64,000 bases of DNA from Cyrtodaria siliqua (lineage: Eukaryota; Mollusca; Bivalvia; Adapedonta; Hiatellidae). The translations under genes were made by a program, and so were the position numbers. The stretch covers positions 62,001 through 126,000 of the forward strand of contig JAWPHD010001805.1 in NCBI GenBank assembly GCA_037043455.1. The letters are read 5' to 3'. Shown in pieces: positions 45,871 through 56,340 of this stretch. The first letter of the stretch is position 1; each line of letters opens with the position of its first letter. The notes beneath the pieces are model-generated. The model saw nothing but the letters and a program-made list of their open reading frames with translations. It made no database searches and was not told the origin of the DNA.

Positions 45871-46330
45871 ATATTGAAAGATATTGAAAGTATAGTGCAG
45901 AAATATCTATAAATGTTGTATGAGAAGTCATTTGTCCGTGCGAGCTTCAGTGACAGTTATATTTTAGTATGTTCATGTACATGTAGTCATGATGAGTATA
46001 TATTGTACATATCATGAACAAAGATGAGGAAACTGGAAATATGTAGCCAACGTTGTTTCCTCCAAAATTAAGTAATATTTAACCAATACCATCACCTTCA
46101 GTGTGAGCTAGACCTCTATATTTTAGTATAGTCAATGTGATGTTGTCATGATGAGTACGTCTTGGAAGTTGGCTCAAGAATTGAGAGAGGTATAGCGAAC
46201 GGTATGTGCCCGTAAAGAAGAAAAGTCAGTATTCAACCAGTTTGATGCCCTTCAGTGTATGCGTGACCTGCATATTTTAATAAGGTCATGTCAATGTTGT
46301 CATGATGAGTATGTATTGAAAGTTTAATAA
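45870..46330. repeat. ~140-bp degenerate tandem repeat
   Basis: 'gttgtcatgatgagta' with 'tgcatattttaataaggtca' variants recurs at about 45860, 45970, 46130 and 46280. Confidence 0.65.
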
Positions 46331-46563
46331 AGGGCCATGAAGAAATGCAAACGAAATGCAAACATGAAGTTTACCAGACAAACTACCGGATGAGAAAGTG
46401 GTCCATATGTATAGCGTTTTCAGCTCAACGCGACAGATTCATAGCTTTCCAGTATGTAAATTGAGCAAACATACCAACATCAAGCCAACTTCGTCCTATT
46501 GCTGTTATTACTTATGGGCCACACAAATAGACAAAGCAACGGCAACACAATACAAAACGTATA

Positions 46564-47521
46564 TACGAGGGGTGTTCGAAAAGTAACAGGAAAAATGCTA
46601 TCACTTTTGTTTGAGTAGAACCATTTTTATGAAATTTTATACAATGGTACCTTAACTCATCACGGATATGTTCTATGTTTACCTTATCACAAGGTATGCG
46701 TTCACTAGCGTCACTATGGCAACGCCAAGTAACGTTGAGCGGGGCAACACGTAAGGTTACACAAATTCTTTAGTTTTTGTACATTTTAAATAGAGCAACT
46801 ACACATTTTCTTACGCCAGAATTGCTTGAAGATGCACGTTTACGTTTCCCGAGATTTCTACATGACGCCAGGTACGCGAGCGAACGTTTTTGACGTCATT
46901 TTCATGCTACAGTGCGCGATTGTCAATCGCACTTTGAAATTGTTCGAATTCAGACATGGAGCAGCGCTACTCTATCAAATTTTGTAATCACATTACGCTG
47001 CGATTACCCAGGAAACCCTTACTAAACTTAACATAGACACTATACAGCACCCTCCTTACTCACCAGATATGGCTCCGTGTGATTTTTACCTGTTCCCGTC
47101 CATTAAAGCAAATATGTGCGGTCAACACTTCGATGACGTTCACGATCTTCCAGTTCTTGTTTATAAAATTGTCCGGAAAATTCAAGTAGAGAACTTTGAA
47201 AAATGTTTCTCATCATGGGTAAAAAAATGGGGGAAATGTGTGAAATACTCAGGAGAGTATTTTGAGCAAATTTGACGACGCAAACTTGTTACGGTATGTA
47301 GATTTTCAAATATTATTAACGAATAATCTGACGTGCCCCGCTCAACGTTACTTGACGTTGCCATAGTGACGCTAGTGAACGCATACCTTATGACCATGTA
47401 AAAATGTTCATAGAACATATCCCTGATGAGTTAAGGCACCCTTGTATGAAATTTTATAAAAAAGGCCCTACTCAAACAAAAGTTCCCGTTACTTCCTGTT
47501 ACTTTTTGAACATCCCTGGTA
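46564..47521 (+). mobile_element. Internally deleted mariner with ~185-bp TIRs
   Basis: Ends TACGAGGGGTGTTCGAAAAG and the complement of CTTTTTGAACATCCCTGGTA, flanked by TA on both sides, as for mariner. Inverted similarity continues inward to 46564-46745 and 47333-47521, including 'gcgttcactagcgtcacta' and its complement. Total 958 bp against ~1.3 kb for full mariners. It is non-autonomous. Confidence 0.9.
46956..47275 (+). pseudogene. Mariner transposase remnant, ends only
   Basis: The N terminus MEQRYSIKFC at 46956 is followed within ~25 codons, after a deletion and frame change, by the C-terminal block HPPYSPDMAPCDFYLFP (47048-47098) and KWGKCVKYSGEYFE. SPDMAPCDFYLFP holds the third catalytic Asp of the mariner D,D34D triad. 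The DNA-binding helices and the first two catalytic Asp are gone. Confidence 0.88.
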
Positions 47522-49300
47522 TATATATATATAAGCATCAAAACCAAACGACTTGAAACATAGCGAAGTTAGATGGCAGAAATTTCACTGCACACAGAAA
47601 CGCTGAAGACAACCACTTATTGCCAACAATTTCGATCAGCCCTGGCAGCCGGACTGTTGAAATGAAAGAGCAATACATAGTAATATTGACCCATTATGGG
47701 CACTGACAATATAAAGGAATTGTAAGCTTTGTCGTGTATTTCCATGTTGAAACAAAGGCATTGGATATCATAAATCTTTATTTCCCGGTTCACTTGCTGC
47801 TATTGCAGTTCAGGGAACAGTATGCAAATTTCCTTTAAATACTTCAGACATTCGTGTGCCAAGACCCTCCCTGTGCCAACGTATAACTGCAACCATCTAT
47901 TCAATGCCATTGTCACCTGCATATACCAGAGTTTACAGAATTCACTGCAACGACTACTTTCAGAAATGTTATTGAAAAACGCATTGCTTTCCTGCATGTT
48001 GAGTGAGTGACCATAGAAACATCAAGCCGACTTGGTGTGCCTATACTGGAGGATAATTAGAATGCGAACAAGAGCTCGCCGAAACAAAAGTTGCGTTTTT
48101 CAATAACAACAACGCAAAACAGCGCGTAAACAAGACGTCTAACTCTTATAAAAATGGTAATAATTAACATTTCTCATACAAAGATTTATACCCTTTTAGC
48201 TAAAATAATGAATCAATTTGTAACTCCGTTATTCAAAACAGAAAGTAATGTAATATGTACATGTAAACAACATGTATACATTACGTTGTCATCTGTGTTC
48301 GCGCATTGAAACCAGGCCATTTATTTTGAGTTGTATGCGAGGCACAAAAAAAACAGAACGATTACTGTGTCATCCGTTTTTTCCATCATGGGTAAATTTA
48401 CATGCTTGGTTGATAGAAGGCTTTCACGACGCACCAACACATATTATGAAACAATCATGTTTGTTTCTCGATCATAAACATTCATTTTCGGCAATTGTTC
48501 TACTCAACTCAACACATGCCCCTCATCAATAAAGCACCGTGTCTTAAGTATTAAACATATGCCACTCAACACTAACAAGTGTATACACAGGTCACGTGTC
48601 AGGTCACAGGTGGTAATCAGCAGTCTGGTATCGCGAATATTATATGAGCGACAATAAACCTGTCAATCAGATTCAGGCACGCGCAGGACTGCAATTGTTT
48701 CAAGTGGCATAATATGTGGCACAAACACAGTATATATGAAATTACTCGATTCTATTGATTCTAGAATTATATTAACAAAAGAATCTTATTTGACCTATAT
48801 TTGATTTGTATTTGTGAAACCTGTGCTATAGGGAATATAACTATAATAATTGATGTGCATTAATTATCCTGTTTCCATGTATTACATATATCATGTCGTA
48901 ATCAGCAAGTCAAAGAATTAATATCATTCAACTTCGTTCAATATATACATATACATTAATGATATTAAAGATAAGAATGTTATATAAATATTAATCAGAA
49001 ATTGTATTAAATTCTGCTAAAGTGGCAAAAAAGGCTTAGCCAAAAATCCAATTGGCTAAAGAAAATTGAGGTGGTTTAGCCAAAATGGCTTTTTTGGTCC
49101 AATGAAGAGCCCAGGGTGACTGACTGGCGTGTGTTTGTTATACACTGATCGTGTAATGTAGGCAGTGGGAATTTTGTTTGGACAAGCCCGACGGGCTACC
49201 GGCATGGAATTTGCTACAAGCCCGACTTCAATTTTGACTAGCCCCGGACGTCGGGCTATGAATTGTGTTCTCAACATTTGGGTGGTACATTATGTACAAC
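47522..49300. other. Intergenic, nothing firm
   Basis: Starts with a short (TA)n. 48050-48540 has several short open frames without family signal. No RNA gene or clear repeat found. Confidence 0.45.
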
Positions 49301-49304
49301 TAGG

Positions 49305-49965
49305 GTTGGATACCGTTAGAATTAAACGGTACGGTACCGGGACCAACGAAACGGTAAGGTATTTTAACAGTACTGTTAACGATGCCCTGTTGAAACCAAT
49401 CTTCGATCAGTTTGCTTGACAAAATCGGTCTTATTTTCGTACTTGATTTATTTCATTTTTATTTTCCGCTTTAAAGATGTGTTTGTTTTGTTATATCATG
49501 TTCAGTTACATATATTATATTTATTGTGAGTTTTAATTCCATTTAATTGTTGCAAAATGTGAATACGAAAATACGTATCCAAATGCGTGCCTCCCTAATA
49601 GACTGGTTCCACTTTATAACGTGCCGTAGACTATGACCGTTGGTTCCATCATGTCCATAAAGCGTGTAAATTATGTTCTATAAATATATGTGGTTTCGAT
49701 TAAATTGCTAGGTACTACACAGCAAAATAATGCCAGTGAATCACAAGCTGTATGAGTCTGGGTGTAAATATTTACACAAAATGATCACACGCTGATAGTT
49801 CATCGTGATCATGGCAGTTTGGAGCTTATTCGCTGCCAGAACAGCTTCAAAATAAGGTAGACACATTTTTCCAAATACCGATAGGGGTACCAGGTTTTTT
49901 AAACGGGTAAATACCGGTTCCCATGAAACGGTATGATACCAGCACCGGGGTATCGTATTATCTCT
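49305..49965. other. Region bounded by 'accggta' words
   Basis: 'ggataccgttag', 'aaacggtacggtaccggg' at 49312-49345 and, inverted, 'aataccggttcccatgaaac' at 49910-49929. It could be an old element with GC-rich ends. The similarity is short and I give it low weight. Confidence 0.3.
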
Positions 49966-50344
49966 GACAATGTGTGACCTTCGCCAACACAGACACATCA
50001 ATTACCCCAATGAGGACCGCCAACACTACTAGAAAAGGCACTGGCCCCTCTTTCCTGCACAGAAACCATTATCCCTGGTATAGAACCCGTACATTTATAT
50101 GTACACAGGACAAGCGAAACACATTACTTCATTTCGGATAAGTGTTTACTCAGTGACTCCCATTCGCCAAAGGATAATCTCACTGTCAATGCCAATTTAG
50201 TCCCCAACTAATGTTTCAATATATGCATAGGAGAACAACAAACTGCAACTCTCCCGTCAAAAATGTTATGCACTCGCAAATATTAAACAGCTATTTCTCA
50301 AGTGCATTTATCGCTTCATTGCAAATTTTACAGTCGCCACCATA

Positions 50345-50740
50345 GCTTAATGTCACATCTACTTACAATGGCAATCAAGTGAAATTTTCTTGAAAACTTC
50401 CTCGAATACGACCATACAAACACAATACAAACGTTACTGACAGGGCAAACCCTACCACTGGCACTGACTTCCACGCATGCTCACTCACACAAAATAACAA
50501 AACGTAAACAATCTTCACAGGTAGCCGAAGTTCTCGTCTCATTACTAAATGTGCAACCGTCACAATAACAGAATATCACATCTACTTACCTCAACTGAAA
50601 CCGCCTTGAATACTTCCTGAAACACGACAAAAATGCAGCTTTCAAGATGGGTGCCAAAACAATCAAAACTGACAAGGTCAAGGTCGACTGACGCATGCGC
50701 ACTCACACAAAAAACAAAAACATCAACAATTTCATAAGTA
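50345..50740 (-). repeat. Duplicated ~230-bp segment with donor-like sites
   Basis: 'atgtcacatctacttac' at 50350 and 'atatcacatctacttacc' at 50574, and 'gcatgctcactcacac' at 50476 with 'gcatgcgcactcacac' at 50694, show a tandem duplication. On the minus strand each has GTAAGTAGATGTGA, a strong splice donor consensus. They might be alternative first exons of a minus-strand gene extending past view, but no coding frame supports it. Confidence 0.5.
50691..50701. promoter_or_regulatory. NRF1-like palindrome
   Basis: ACGCATGCGCA, close to the NRF1 consensus, in a CpG-richer patch. A second, better one is at 51870. Both lie outside the inserted element. Confidence 0.4.
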
Positions 50741-51011
50741 GATCAGAAATTCACCACACTGTTATAAAACAATTTTTTATATACACACCAGCCACATCAA
50801 ACATTCCCGAAAAACATCTAAACAGATTTCTCAAAACTGCACGCAACATTCTGAATTTTGAAGTTCATCGCGACTGCAGTCGAGAGCGCGACTGACCACA
50901 GGCAGTCGAGAGCGCTTGAGACAAAAATACATTTATCCAATACATCATCACAAAACTCACAAAATATACACGTACCTACCTTTCGTAGCGAACTTTGGGA
51001 CAACCGTTACT

Positions 51012-51759
51012 TACGGAATCCTGTTAGGGCCATCGCGATCTCGCGTTTTCAATTTCGCGAGATTGCGAGATTGCGAAATAAATTTCGCATTCTCGTCATA
51101 TTCTACCTTGAAAAAAACGCGAAGTTTGCAAGCCAAACATCGTGCAAACCTCGCGATTTTATCACGTTTTCATTTGGACGAGATTGCGAGAATGCGAAAT
51201 AAATCTCGCATTTTCGCCGTATTCTACGATGAAAAAAAACGCGAGATTTGCAATCAAACTTCGTGCAAACCTCGCAATTTTATATCGGCATATTGTACAA
51301 TGAAAATACGCGAGGATTGCAAATCAAACGTCGTGCAAACCTCGCGATTTTATTCTTATTAGATTACGAGAATAAGAAATATGTTTTTCTTGTTTTTACC
51401 CTCTGGTTCATCGAAGAAAAAAACGCGAGGTTTGCTAACCCAAACTGCGCGTAATTCTCGCGTTTTTTTCATCGTACTATAGGCCAATATAAAAGCGCGA
51501 GGTTTGCACGAAGTTTGATTTGCAAATCTCGCGGGTTTTTTATTGTAGAATACGACGAGATTGCGAGATTTATTTCGCATTCTCGCGATCTCGTCCAAAT
51601 GAAAACGTGATAAAATCGCGAGGTTTGCACAAGTTTGGCTTGCAAACCTCGCGTTTTTTTCAATGTAGAGTAGGACGAGAATGCGAAATTTATTTCGCAA
51701 TCTCGCAATCTCGCGAAATTGAAAACGCGAGATCGCGATGGCCCTAACAGGATTCCGTA
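51012..51759. mobile_element. 748-bp long-TIR element, CTCGCG-rich
   Basis: Ends TACGGAATCCTGTTAGGGCC and its exact complement. The arms extend ~350 bp each side to a short centre near 51370-51420. Each arm is made of 2-3 diverged ~122-bp units with 'gcaaacctcgcgattttat' and 'gaaataaatctcgcattttc'. GTTACT at 51006-51011 and 51760-51765 is a 6-bp target duplication. Non-coding: the open frames through it are by-products of the repeat. The superfamily is unknown. Confidence 0.9.
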
Positions 51760-51869
51760 GTTACTCACGAACTTTAATGCAATACGTTTAATATGCTCAA
51801 TCCAAATGCTCACGATTATCAACTGTGCTGCAAACAAAATAGCGTCCTCCAAATTTCTCTAAAATTGTC

Positions 51870-51881
51870 TGCGCATGCGCG
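51870..51881. promoter_or_regulatory. NRF1-like palindrome
   Basis: TGCGCATGCGCG matches the NRF1 consensus. Together with the site at 50691 it brackets the long-TIR element, as if a CpG promoter had been split by the insertion. Confidence 0.42.
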
Positions 51882-52640
51882 GTAAAATAACCCGGACGCT
51901 TCCACCCGATTTATATATACAAATTAGTATTCATCCAAGAGATAGCAACTTATGTAATGACGAAATGTAACGTCCCGTTCATGTATCTTTATCCACTATT
52001 GTCTTTCCGTACTAGAAAAGAACAATTATAAATATGAATTTCAACTAAACGAAATATTTCTGACCTAAACATAGAAAATACCATTCCTTCTTAGTAATGT
52101 TAGTGTAAAACCTCATACGTTTGCCACACTACGGCCCCAAATGACATCACCGGTACTTTAATGTTATAGATAAACGTATTCGGCATTCGTCTGAAGTATA
52201 GACTGCCTTCAATAATTAATTGTGATGCATGCCGTGCAAAAATTGCCAAATTCATTGAGGATTTTAGTATGACACTTTGTCGGAGAGGACGTTCTTTCTA
52301 CTTGGAAAAAGGCAAAGATATGCGTATTAACATGTATAAAGCTAACACGTCCTTATTTCCTTCGAGACCTAGGTTTTTGTTTCGTAATTTAAAAGCGGTC
52401 TTCAATTTGTTTTAGAGCCTGATGATAAAGCACTTAATAATGTAATTATTGTTTTACGCCTACATGTTTACTACCAATGTTTTATCTCTGGAACTCGGGA
52501 GAACTAATTCGTATACTCGGGTTCTACTGAGGGTGATGTTATTTCTACGCATATCACTCGTTGCACCATTTTCAATGCTGCGGTTGACGATACGTAAAAC
52601 CAACACCCAACTATGTACTAGACTCCTAAATTCCACAAAC
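51882..52640. other. Unassigned, possibly old MGTNCAP element body
   Basis: No frame is conserved. Position 5' of the remnant at 52661 suggests that it is part of the same decayed element. Confidence 0.35.
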
Positions 52641-52660
52641 AGCATTATAAAGCCCGCTTT

Positions 52661-53480
52661 ATTTACAAACTTCTTGAGATCCTTGATCGTAATCACTTTC
52701 TTACAATCTTTATTTAACTTGATAACCAGTTTATCAAAAGAAGGTTTGACCCTACCATTTTGCGACGCACTGAATGATGATCCATGTACACTTTCCTCAC
52801 GGTAGAGTTTGATGTTGGTCTTCCATTTTATCGTGTCGTACACTTAATGTCTTATACTCGTTTTGCTCTGGCTTCTGCCAAGTCATTGATTATTCGCTTT
52901 GTGGTTTTCTAGCTTTTTCTGTTCATATATACATGATCCTATTTGTGTTATTTTTATAATGCCTAATAATGCTGTCTAGTTTGTTAGAGAATATAGCCTT
53001 GTGGAGATTTCTTGCACCCTATAACCTGGTTTACATCCCCAACGACATGTTTTGCCACTGACCATTCCAATGCGGTAGCCCTATTGTCAACCCTTTTGTG
53101 TTTGTGATGTCTTATTTGGCCTTTTATTCCTATTTAAAGCAGTTGTTTGTTTCTTTGTGTGTTTGTGGTTGACTGTCATCCTTGTATGCTACTTTTCCTG
53201 TTCGATTTGTATATCTACTTATACTGATCCGTTTTATTGGGATGACGACAGGGTAAGTGGGAGGTTTGGTGTCCGCTAGAACCTGGTTTTAAACCCTCCA
53301 ACGGCCGCTTTGCCACTGGCCGTTCGAATGTGGTAGCTCCGTTTTCAACCCGTTTATGTTTGTGATGTCACATGACTTGCATCTAATTAGCACTGTTACT
53401 GTTGTTAATTTCAATTTGTGTTTTTGGTCGACTGTGTTCCGTGAAAGCTACATTTCCTGTTCGAAGATTATGCCTACTTC
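52661..53480 (+). mobile_element. Decayed MGTNCAP element with two tandem tails
   Basis: 52661-52806 reads with frameshifts and stops as YKLLEILDRNHFLTIF, QFIKRRFDPTILRRTE, a relic of the LGHDHFHTIF region. The UTR 'gttttgctctggcttctgcc' follows, then a tail of the main subtype (52995-53215) and one of the second subtype (53216-53480). Confidence 0.78.
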
Positions 53481-54250
53481 TGTGGTCGTATGTCGAAAAC
53501 ATTATGTTTCTCCGCATCAAAAGTGAGAAAATCTTCAGGTCTCATTACCCTATTACCTATTCTGAAAGCTCATGAACCTAGAGACTGACGAACAACAGAA
53601 CATATTTCGTCTTTCCTTTAGAAAACTTCTTCAGTCTAAAAGACAGATGATAAAGAAAATCCCATGCTGATATGGGTTTTCATTCAAATTTCAAATTTTA
53701 AAGTGTTTAACGGAACCACCACATATTTAGTTCGAATGTGTATTTCATAGGGGTCACATAAATATAAACGAGGAAAACACAAAACCTGGTAAATGAACGT
53801 ATTTTATTGTTTGAAATTACTGGTCTATTTTATATATTGACTAAACAAACAACAGGGTCTGCTGCATAGCATGGAAGGTTATTTGTTGGGAAAGGTTGTA
53901 CCTTAACCATATGGGTAAATTAATTGTGATGTGAGACCTGAAGTGTAGCTATTTGTGTATCCTGGTCACAAAACCATTAGCGTCAGATTTTGTAAACCAG
54001 CAATAAACTTTGATCCAATTTGTCTGTGTGAATTGGAAGTAATGATTTGTCAAATAATTGCAACTAGTTGCTGGTACAGATGAAGAATGAGTTTGACAGA
54101 TATCGTCTTCTGTATATGCCCATGTCAGCAACAGTATTTGATACGCGTCTCAGAATCGCCCTTTCAGACGATATGTGTGTATACTTGATTGACAGCTGTG
54201 AAAACATAGAGATATAGTGTATACAGCTGCATGGGGGCAGTTAACACATT
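53481..54250. other. Intergenic, nothing recognised
   Basis: AT-rich, no support for genes or repeats. Confidence 0.45.
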
Positions 54251-54253
54251 TCT

Positions 54254-54651
54254 TTGGGCGTGGCATGGATTGAATGTTTAACAATTGGGCTGCCGGTAAG
54301 CACAAAAGACCATTATGGCAAGCCCTTACAGCAGAAAGCATTAAGCAATAAAGCAAATTGAATATTACAATATTAAGGACATAAATACATGTGCACCAAA
54401 TTAAATGTTCATTATGAAAGCAACTTTTCTGATAAGCATTTAAGCAAGTGTTGAAAGCACGGTTGATATTCAAGCATAATTAAAAGTGCACCGAATTCAA
54501 TCAATTTAAAATGTTTTTTAGCAATTCGTACGGACAGCAAATTTGTATATAATTTATGTTTAGATTACAATTCAGTCTCTGGGTATACAGGAGCTGAATA
54601 AAGTTAAACTGAAACGTATATGTCCTTCCTTTCACACCTTCGCTGCCCGCC
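54254..54651 (+). repeat. 398-bp duplicated segment, copy 1
   Basis: Matches 55603-56000 at a constant offset of 1349 with two substitutions that I can see ('ttaaaag' to 'ttacaag', 'caaatttg' to 'caaatatg'). Near its 3' end it has 'gctgaataaagttaaactg', an AATAAA signal followed ~45 bp later by the end of identity. This resembles an LTR, and the pair could bound a short LTR element. TG/CA ends, a primer site and a purine tract are not seen. Confidence 0.9.
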
Positions 54652-54954
54652 GATAATTAAACACTACAACATTTAACACATCAACTAGTTATATTCCAAA
54701 AGTTCCAGCAAGTATATAAGTGCACGTAATGTCCATGCCACGCCAGTAATTGTTGACTAGGTAAGTGGATCCAGATGAAGACATCAACTGAAATATATAA
54801 TTCAGAGAAAGCAACATGATCTTGCAACATAAAACACTGCAACATGATCTTGCAACATAAAACACTGTAACGATATTAATTGCAACATAAAAAAGTATCT
54901 TTTGAATAGAAGTCTTGACAAATAGCGAAAAGTCTAAATGAACTTGTAGGCTTC

Positions 54955-55310
54955 ATAACCGCTGCTCCCAACTAAATTCCCTAATGTTCATTTCGCTCTT
55001 CGGGGCATTTCATTTTATTAGATACTGGGACCATACGCCGTACGACATGGGGGAATACATTAAAGAAGGCTAACTACATGTCCACCGCCATATGCATGCC
55101 ATCTTCGGGATGGTTAAAATTTTGTGCGGTTGATTTTATGAATATTAAGTTCTGCTCAACCCGGGGCTAGAGGACGTGAGCGGTAGCTAGCATATCTCAA
55201 TCCCACTCATGAACAGTCTCAACCAAACCGAGACTGCAATATTTCGTATATGTCGTGCTCGGCCGTTTCCAAAGGCCCATTATCATACTCTTTTTGTACT
55301 TATACAATGT
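54955..55310 (+). mobile_element. 'GAGACTG' LTR-like repeat, copy 4
   Basis: Full-length-looking copy with 'cttcataaccgctgctccc', 'gggaccatacgccg', 'ccatcttcgggatggttaa', 'caacccggggctagaggac', 'ctcatgaacagtctcaacc' and 'gtgctcggccgtttcc'. Between the two 398-bp segments. Confidence 0.75.
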
Positions 55311-55360
55311 GATGACACTAGTGTCGATTTAAATCAATGATCCTGTGGGTCGGGAGGGAG

Positions 55361-55533
55361 GGAAATTAAGTTTTTAACTGTAAGCTCAAAAAACATCATA
55401 CCTCTCTGTTAAAATCTTGACAGCCGGTGTGCATGTAGAAAAATGCACCGTGAAATTTACTCAATCTCAATAATTATCAACAGCTAGTGTTGCCTCCAAT
55501 AACTTTTGACTATAACAGATATTATAGTCAGTA
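55361..55533. repeat. 173-bp dispersed repeat, copy 1
   Basis: Matches 60382-60554 with about three differences. Begins 'ggaaattaagtttttaac' and ends in the palindrome 'gactataacagatattatag'. Confidence 0.9.
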
Positions 55534-55602
55534 TTATTGGAGAGCACTGTAATAACAACACATAAATTATTTTTTTTTAAACTTTAATAGATTTGGCAAA
55601 TA

Positions 55603-56000
55603 TTGGGCGTGGCATGGATTGAATGTTTAACAATTGGGCTGCCGGTAAGCACAAAAGACCATTATGGCAAGCCCTTACAGCAGAAAGCATTAAGCAATAA
55701 AGCAAATTGAATATTACAATATTAAGGACATAAATACATGTGCACCAAATTAAATGTTCATTATGAAAGCAACTTTTCTGATAAGCATTTAAGCAAGTGT
55801 TGAAAGCACGGTTGATATTCAAGCATAATTACAAGTGCACCGAATTCAATCAATTTAAAATGTTTTTTAGCAATTCGTACGGACAGCAAATATGTATATA
55901 ATTTATGTTTAGATTACAATTCAGTCTCTGGGTATACAGGAGCTGAATAAAGTTAAACTGAAACGTATATGTCCTTCCTTTCACACCTTCGCTGCCCGCC
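55603..56000 (+). repeat. 398-bp duplicated segment, copy 2
   Basis: See 54254-54651. The flanks differ on both sides, so identity ends sharply at 55603 and 56000. Confidence 0.9.
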
Positions 56001-56004
56001 ATAT

Positions 56005-56340
56005 GGATGGGTGCCCAAACACTCCAAGTCCTAGAGTGTTCAGGCTCCCATCCACCGCCAAAAATAGGGGAAACATTTTTTGGCAGCAGCTAAGAGTGAC
56101 CACCAAAAGCAAAGTATCCTAATGCCACGCCCAAAACAAAACCGGTCCAAAAAGGAATATATTTTCCTTATCACTGCCTACTGTTAGTGAAAAATTCGGC
56201 GGACACGCGCATCATTGAGTGTCCAGGCTCCCATCCATCGTCAAAAGCAAAATATCCGAATGCCATGCCCAAAACAGAAACGGTGCCAAAAAAGTATATA
56301 TTTCCTTATCGCTGCCCACTTTTAATGAAACATTCAAATC
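56005..56340. repeat. ~200-bp tandem duplication
   Basis: 'caggctcccatccaccgcca' at 56040 and 'caggctcccatccatcgtca' at 56225, then 'atgccacgcccaaaac' and 'atgccatgcccaaaac', then 'tttccttatc'. Two diverged units. Confidence 0.75.

Noticed and set aside
49305..49965. Inverted-repeat transposon with 'accggta' ends
   Set aside because: The matching words are short and low in complexity. I could not find continuous arms or a target duplication.
50858..51852. Several overlapping open frames of 75-148 codons on both strands
   Set aside because: They lie in the inverted repeat 51012-51759; CTCGCG-rich subrepeats lack stops by composition, and the same peptides appear on both strands.
52460..52843. 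127-codon minus-strand and 118-codon plus-strand frames
   Set aside because: The right end overlaps the decayed retroelement relic. The remainder has no motif and no codon-level support.
54254..56000. A complete LTR retrotransposon
   Set aside because: No primer-binding site, purine tract, TG/CA ends or coding region between the 398-bp repeats; kept as a duplication with an open question.
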